Shown here piece after piece: positions 59,830 to 64,000 of a stretch of 64,000 bases of DNA. The notes below the pieces were generated by a model that had not been told where the DNA came from, did not search any database, and was given only the letters and a program-made list of their open reading frames with translations. Both the position numbers and the translations under genes were made by a program. The DNA is from CG1-02-35-72 sp045046885 (GTDB lineage: Bacteria; Bacteroidota; Bacteroidia; Flavobacteriales; Flavobacteriaceae): NCBI GenBank assembly GCA_045046885.1, contig JASFYX010000017.1, positions 16,530-80,529 of the forward strand. The letters are read 5' to 3'. The first letter of the stretch is position 1; every line of letters begins with the position of its first letter.

Positions 59830-62448
59830 CTATAAAAACCTATACGTCATTTTAATTAAAAAAGTGTTTTCGGCTTTTTCTTTAAACTGATTATTTAAGC
59901 TCGTAAATAAAGTATCTGTTGGGTCTTGCAAGCCAGTATTCCCTTGCGACCATACCACAAAAATCTCTGACCCCGGTATGTATTCCCATCGTAAAACCAA
60001 ATTCGAACGGAATTGGACAAAAGATAAATCAGGATTCCCAATGGTATAATCTGTATTGCCATCTGTATCTTCGTCAATTAAATAACTTGACCCATCAAAA
60101 GAAATTTGTTGATCGTTATATAAATGAAAACGATCGTATAGATTATCAGCAACAGGGTTTGTAATGTAGTTAAAATTCTTATAGCGTGCTCTAAATACAA
60201 AAGGCTGTCCGTAATATTGAATAGTCAAATTCGGGTTTATGGCATAATTTATACGCAATGAAGCGCTTAATGTTTGTTGGTCTATTTCGGCATTTATATA
60301 ACGTGCTGTTCCATTAAAATCGGTTGTTGTTACATATTGCGTTTTGTTGGGGTTTTTAGAATACTCGGGATTAAATGAAACACTTAAAGCATTGGTAGGC
60401 TGATACGTAAAACCTGTTTCAAACCTTAAAAGAGAAAAATTGTTTTGCTTGGCTTGAGAATAGACAAAACCAGCTCTGAATTTAAACTTTTTTTGAGAGT
60501 TTGTCCCCGAAAAAAACCAAGTGGCATTCTCTCTAGAGAATCTAAATCTAGGGCCGCCTCTTAATATTGTATTTATATAAATTCTAGGTTTATGCATAAA
60601 TCCAGTGCTTAACCAAGAATTGTTTTTAAAAGTGGTATTAAAAGAAAATTGGTATTGCATCCGGTTATAATTACCGTCAAAATCGTAGGTTGTAAACTGT
60701 TGAAAATTGGCATTTATACTTCTAAATCTCCCAAAAGGCTTTAGTGTCTGGTAATAAACATCAAGATACTGTTTCATATCATCCGCTTGACGGAGAAAAC
60801 CTATATCGTTTAATTCTAATTCGGGCGAACGCCAAATAAAACCGGCATCGTAAGTCCAACGACCCACACTGGCTTTACCTATTTCAAATTTACCGCCCGT
60901 ACCTGTAAGTGAAGTTTTATTAGGATCTACAGATACATGTCCGGCATCAACACGTTGAAAGAGATGTGTTAATGACCTTTGTGTATTTTCAATAGCTTCT
61001 CTACTCCCTTCTACTTTACTCACAATAATATTGCCTAAGGCGTAATATTTTCTGTTTTTCCACTGATGTTTAAAATCTAATCCACCTGTATAAGCGGCTT
61101 TTCTTAAAAAATCTAAGTTAGGAGTAAGATTGCGGTTTGTAGCCGTAAAAATACCACCTATATAACTATTTTTGTCGTTAAAATCTTTTTGTAATCGTCC
61201 TACAAAGTAATTTGTTTCCGGCTCAACAATTTCTTTTCGTCTTGTACCACTATTATCAATTTCTGCATATTCTTTTGACGTTAAGCTTTCTAAAACACCT
61301 ATACTCCAACCATCTTTTGTTTTACCACTAAATTTAGCCGCTCCTAAAATTGTGGTATTTTGAGGCTGATTAACAAATTCGCCCGCACTTGTATTGGGAT
61401 AACCTTGCGGGCTTCGCCCGATACGCCTAGAAAAAAATAAATTATCTTGACTATCGGCAAAATTAAAATCAAATATGTTTTTATTTTCTACAAAAAATGG
61501 ACGTTGTTCTCTAAAAAATATTTCGAAACCGTCTAAAGTAATAGCCGAAGGATCGGCTTCTACCTGCCCAAAATCAGGATTAACGGTTAAGTCTAAAGTC
61601 AAGTCGTTTGTAACACCAATTTTGGCATCAAGCCCAGCATTTATATTAAAATCTTGACCATCTCTAAAGGGATTTCCTGCTTCTTTAGGAAATGATTTGT
61701 ACTCTAATACCGTAAAAGGCTGAATTTCCAATTGCTTTTGAGGTTTTAAATCTATTAACCCTCTTAATTCACCTTCTTCACTTACAAAACCGGGGGCATC
61801 TTTTGGGACACGTTGCCAAAGTGACATTTCGTCTTTTCTAAAAATTTGTCTTACAACATTTAAACCCCAAACTTGTTCTTTAGCTTTACCAAAGCGCAAC
61901 TGACTTAGCGGGATTTTCATTTCTGCTAGCCATCCTTTATCATCTATTGAGGTTTTGGTGTACCAAATAGGATTCCAACTGTCATCAATATTATTACCAT
62001 TATCTGTGGCTATTTCGTCACCTTTTACACCGGCTGCCGTAGTTGTAAATAAAAAAGCTGTTCTTTTATCATAATAGCTATCAAAAACAACATTTACCCT
62101 ATCTCCTGCAAACCCGTCCCTACGCGATAAACGCTTTTCAATTTTATCGGGGTCAGCATCAAAAGCACGAATAGCTACATATAAATATTTAGCGTCATAA
62201 ATTATTTTAAAGGCTGTTTGATAAGTAGGTAGCGTGTTTTCATCGGGGCTATTTTCTATAAAATCTGTACTCCACTCAACAATATTCCAAACAGGTTCAT
62301 CTGTTTTACCATCAATTACAGGGGCTTTTAAATTTTTTATACTTTTAGTAGTATAAATACGTTTTGGAATGGGTTTTTTTTGATCTTGAGCCTTCGCCAT
62401 TTGAAATACTAACAAAAATAATATTCCAATTGAAAGTAATTTTTTCAT
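59830..62448 (-). CDS. DUF5916 outer-membrane protein with CBM9-like domain
   Basis: An 872-residue exported protein. Signal peptide (LLSIGILFLLVFQMAKAQ), a carbohydrate-binding family 9/DOMON-like domain at about residues 40-215 (VIDGKTDEPVWNIVEWSTDF, YLYVAIRAFDADPDKIEKRL, WLAEMKIPLSQLRFG), then the large DUF5916 region (WGLNVVRQIFRKDEMSLWQRV; EIFFREQRPFFVENKNIFDF; FFSRRIGRSPQGYP) with a beta-barrel-like C-terminus ending TYRFL. It is probably an outer-membrane protein of unknown function. It converges with the DUF3179 gene (six-base gap). Confidence 0.85.
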   Translation of the reverse strand: MKKLLSIGILFLLVFQMAKAQDQKKPIPKRIYTTKSIKNLKAPVIDGKTDEPVWNIVEWSTDFIENSPDENTLPTYQTAFKIIYDAKYLYVAIRAFDADPDKIEKRLSRRDGFAGDRVNVVFDSYYDKRTAFLFTTTAAGVKGDEIATDNGNNIDDSWNPIWYTKTSIDDKGWLAEMKIPLSQLRFGKAKEQVWGLNVVRQIFRKDEMSLWQRVPKDAPGFVSEEGELRGLIDLKPQKQLEIQPFTVLEYKSFPKEAGNPFRDGQDFNINAGLDAKIGVTNDLTLDLTVNPDFGQVEADPSAITLDGFEIFFREQRPFFVENKNIFDFNFADSQDNLFFSRRIGRSPQGYPNTSAGEFVNQPQNTTILGAAKFSGKTKDGWSIGVLESLTSKEYAEIDNSGTRRKEIVEPETNYFVGRLQKDFNDKNSYIGGIFTATNRNLTPNLDFLRKAAYTGGLDFKHQWKNRKYYALGNIIVSKVEGSREAIENTQRSLTHLFQRVDAGHVSVDPNKTSLTGTGGKFEIGKASVGRWTYDAGFIWRSPELELNDIGFLRQADDMKQYLDVYYQTLKPFGRFRSINANFQQFTTYDFDGNYNRMQYQFSFNTTFKNNSWLSTGFMHKPRIYINTILRGGPRFRFSRENATWFFSGTNSQKKFKFRAGFVYSQAKQNNFSLLRFETGFTYQPTNALSVSFNPEYSKNPNKTQYVTTTDFNGTARYINAEIDQQTLSASLRINYAINPNLTIQYYGQPFVFRARYKNFNYITNPVADNLYDRFHLYNDQQISFDGSSYLIDEDTDGNTDYTIGNPDLSFVQFRSNLVLRWEYIPGSEIFVVWSQGNTGLQDPTDTLFTSLNNQFKEKAENTFLIKMTYRFL

Positions 62449-62825
62449 TTAACAAGTTCGTTTAACATTGGTTTATAGTTAAGACTTATTATTGCTTACA
62501 TTGTTACACTTTACGCCTTAAAAATATCAAAATATTTTTATAAATAGATTTCAAAAAGACATAATATTTATTGCTGTCCGAGTAAAAAATTAAACAAGTT
62601 GCTAAAGTATTGTGTTTGTTGTGTTTTAGAGATTTTATAAAATTGACACCTTGTTTTACTCTTAAAAAAAATACATATTATTTAGCCTTATAGTTTTAAC
62701 TAGAATATTATCTATTAGTTACAATGTAGTCTTGATTCTTTGTTCTTACAGCGAAGCGGTCTTATGTCTTTAGTCGGACACTAATGCATAAGATTATCTC
62801 TTCAAAAATTATATCTAAAACACTG
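62449..62825. other. AT-rich intergenic region before the rplM promoter
   Basis: The 459-base gap (62449-62907) has no ORF. Besides the rplM promoter it shows one imperfect cruciform at 62760-62793 (TCTTATG/CATAAGA outer stem, TAGT/ACTA inner stem). Nothing else was recognised. Confidence 0.35.
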
Positions 62826-62856
62826 TTTGCTATCTTAATAAATAGTATTATCTTTG
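62826..62856 (+). promoter_or_regulatory. Promoter of rplM-rpsI (TTTG-N19-TATCTTTG)
   Basis: TTTG at 62826-62829 and TATCTTTG at 62849-62856 with a 19-base spacer, an excellent consensus match. Transcription would start near 62862, leaving a leader of about 45 bases. Confidence 0.8.
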
Positions 62857-62907
62857 CACACCTTTTTTAAGGTATAAAATTATTTATTAATCACAAAAAC
62901 TAATCGT

Positions 62908-63363
62908 TTGAACACATTAAGTTACAAAACAGTATCGGCTAACAAAGAAACCGCCAATAAAGAGTGGGTATTAGTTGATGCGGACGGACATTCATTGGGT
63001 CGTTTAGCTTCTAAAGTCGCCATGCTAATTAGAGGTAAGTACAAAACCAATTTTACACCTCACGTTGATTGTGGTGACAATGTTATTGTTATCAACGCAG
63101 AGAAAATTAATCTAACTGGAAAAAAATGGACTGATAAGACTTATATCCGTCACACAGGCTATCCAGGAGGACAAAGATCGTTAACTGCTCAAGAGCTCTT
63201 CGACAAAGACCCAACACGTCTAGTAGAAAAAGCTGTAAAAGGCATGCTTCCTAAAAATAAATTAGGCAGTGCGTTATTTAGAAACCTATATGTATATGTA
63301 GGTAATGAGCACAAACAAGAGGCGCAAAAGCCTAAAGTAATTAACATAAACGATCTTAGATAA
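62908..63363 (+). CDS. rplM: 50S ribosomal protein L13
   Basis: A 151-residue L13, one of the early-binding proteins of the large subunit. Key segments: TKEWVLVDADGHSLGRLASK-like (ADGHSLGRLASKVAMLIRGK), TPHVDCGDNVIVINAEKI, TYIRHTGYPGGQRSLTAQEL and VKGMLPKNKLGSALFRNLYV. The start is TTG at 62908 (NTLSYKTVSANK follows), which matches the family N-terminus; no ATG fits. The stop shares a base with the rpsI start (TAATG), so the pair is translationally coupled, as usual. Confidence 0.96.
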   Translation: MNTLSYKTVSANKETANKEWVLVDADGHSLGRLASKVAMLIRGKYKTNFTPHVDCGDNVIVINAEKINLTGKKWTDKTYIRHTGYPGGQRSLTAQELFDKDPTRLVEKAVKGMLPKNKLGSALFRNLYVYVGNEHKQEAQKPKVININDLR

Positions 63364-63749
63364 TGGAAAGAATTCACACAATAGGAAGACGTAAAACAGC
63401 CGTTGCACGTATTTATCTTTCAGATGGTAAAGGTAAAATTACTGTCAACAACAGAGATTTTAAAAAATATTTTTCTACAGCAACTTTACAGTACAAAGTA
63501 CAACAACCTTTAGCGCTAACCAAAACAAAAACAGCTTTTGATATTAAAGTAAATGTTTTTGGCGGCGGTGTTACCGGTCAAGCCGAAGCTATTAGATTGG
63601 CTATTTCTAGAGCTTTAGTAAAAATAGACGAAGAAAATAAAGCCGTTCTTAAACCAGAAGGATTACTTACTAGAGATCCTAGAATGGTTGAACGTAAAAA
63701 ATTCGGTCAGAAAAAAGCCCGTAAAAAATACCAATTCTCTAAACGTTAA
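63363..63749 (+). CDS. rpsI: 30S ribosomal protein S9
   Basis: A 128-residue S9 with TIGRRKTAVARIYLSDGKG at the start, FGGGVTGQAEAIRLAISRAL in the middle and the conserved basic end GLLTRDPRMVERKKFGQKKA, RKKYQFSKR, whose final Lys-Arg contacts P-site tRNA. Second gene of the rplM-rpsI unit. The downstream rpsB is 126 bases away. Confidence 0.97.
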   Translation: MERIHTIGRRKTAVARIYLSDGKGKITVNNRDFKKYFSTATLQYKVQQPLALTKTKTAFDIKVNVFGGGVTGQAEAIRLAISRALVKIDEENKAVLKPEGLLTRDPRMVERKKFGQKKARKKYQFSKR

Positions 63750-63875
63750 AATTAAGATATTGGTTACATTAATAAATAACCTGTTATCGTTTAGTATAGC
63801 ATCCAAATAATTAAGACTGTAATTATTACACTACTTATTTATTGCTACCTAACGGAACGTAAACTAAATTAAAAA

Positions 63876-64000
63876 ATGACAGAAAAAATTGACATTAAAG
63901 AATTAATTGACGCAGGTGTACACTTTGGACACATTACGCGTAAATGGGACCCCAATATGGCACCATACATCTACACAGAACGTACTGGTATTCATATTAT
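63876..64000 (+). CDS. rpsB: 30S ribosomal protein S2, N-terminal part (runs out of window)
   Basis: The start ATG is at 63876. The visible residues, with IDIKELIDAGVHFGHITRKW and DPNMAPYIYTERTGIHI, are the S2 N-terminus; the gene continues beyond 64000. The 126-base gap after rpsI is T/A-rich and may hold a leader or a separate promoter; nothing specific was recognised in it. The order rplM-rpsI-rpsB is standard in Bacteroidota. Confidence 0.92.
   Translation, partial: MTEKIDIKELIDAGVHFGHITRKWDPNMAPYIYTERTGIHI

Overview
The window is a 64 kb piece of an AT-rich chromosome from a member of the Bacteroidota, most likely a marine-type Flavobacteriaceae. Support for this: promoters of the TTG-N17-20-TAnnTTTG type, a complete Bat operon, a SusC-like TonB-dependent receptor with an N-terminal carboxypeptidase-regulatory-like domain, DUF2723, DUF3127, DUF4837 and DUF5916 proteins, and poor Shine-Dalgarno sequences. 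No insertion sequence, prophage, CRISPR array or rRNA operon is visible. Most of the window is ordinary core genome, with small accessory patches.

Layout: (1) 1-5.6 kb: the end of an AddA/UvrD-like helicase-nuclease, a palindrome-rich non-coding repeat, cvpA, panB, and a TonB-dependent receptor. (2) 5.8-14.7 kb: moxR, a DUF58 protein, a BatD-like membrane protein, batA, batB, batC, batD and batE in one run, then folA. (3) 14.7-18.1 kb: a small accessory patch with an Smr protein, a stray copy of the Smr gene's 3' end, a membrane-anchored Mrr-type nuclease, a hairpin-rich element and two secreted proteins. (4) 18.2-35.8 kb: mostly housekeeping genes (aroA, a large secreted BNR/sortilin-like protein, MazG-like, aat, a DUF3127 OB protein, flavin reductase, a sensor kinase, HIT, greA, a Rieske-like lipoprotein, purE, an M3 peptidase, lpdA, a lipase-like hydrolase, a LysM lytic transglycosylase, DUF4837, tRNA-Lys). 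(5) 35.9-41.7 kb: rimP-nusA-infB and guaC. (6) 42.0-45.3 kb: a VIT-vWA protein paired with a predicted membrane-anchored caspase-fold (clan CD-like) protein. (7) 45.3-49.6 kb: tRNA-Gln, a DUF2723 membrane protein, a polysaccharide deacetylase and a thioredoxin-fold protein without its CXXC. (8) 50.0-54.6 kb: a multi-PAS histidine kinase, a NarL-type response regulator and a degenerate pseudo-kinase. (9) 54.8-62.4 kb: polA with lost proofreading motifs, an outer-membrane barrel, a DUF3179 lipoprotein and a DUF5916 protein. (10) 62.8-64 kb: rplM, rpsI and the start of rpsB.

Most interesting observations: a family of seven 33-nt hairpins (15-bp stem, 3-nt loop) placed just behind stop codons; the VIT-vWA plus His/Cys caspase-fold-like gene pair; the PAS kinase / regulator / pseudo-kinase cluster with duplicated 3' ends and a recurring TTACTAAC motif; a PolA whose three exonuclease motifs are all altered; and a redox-dead thioredoxin and a Rieske domain missing one ligand. 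All domain assignments were made by eye from motifs; no database search was run.
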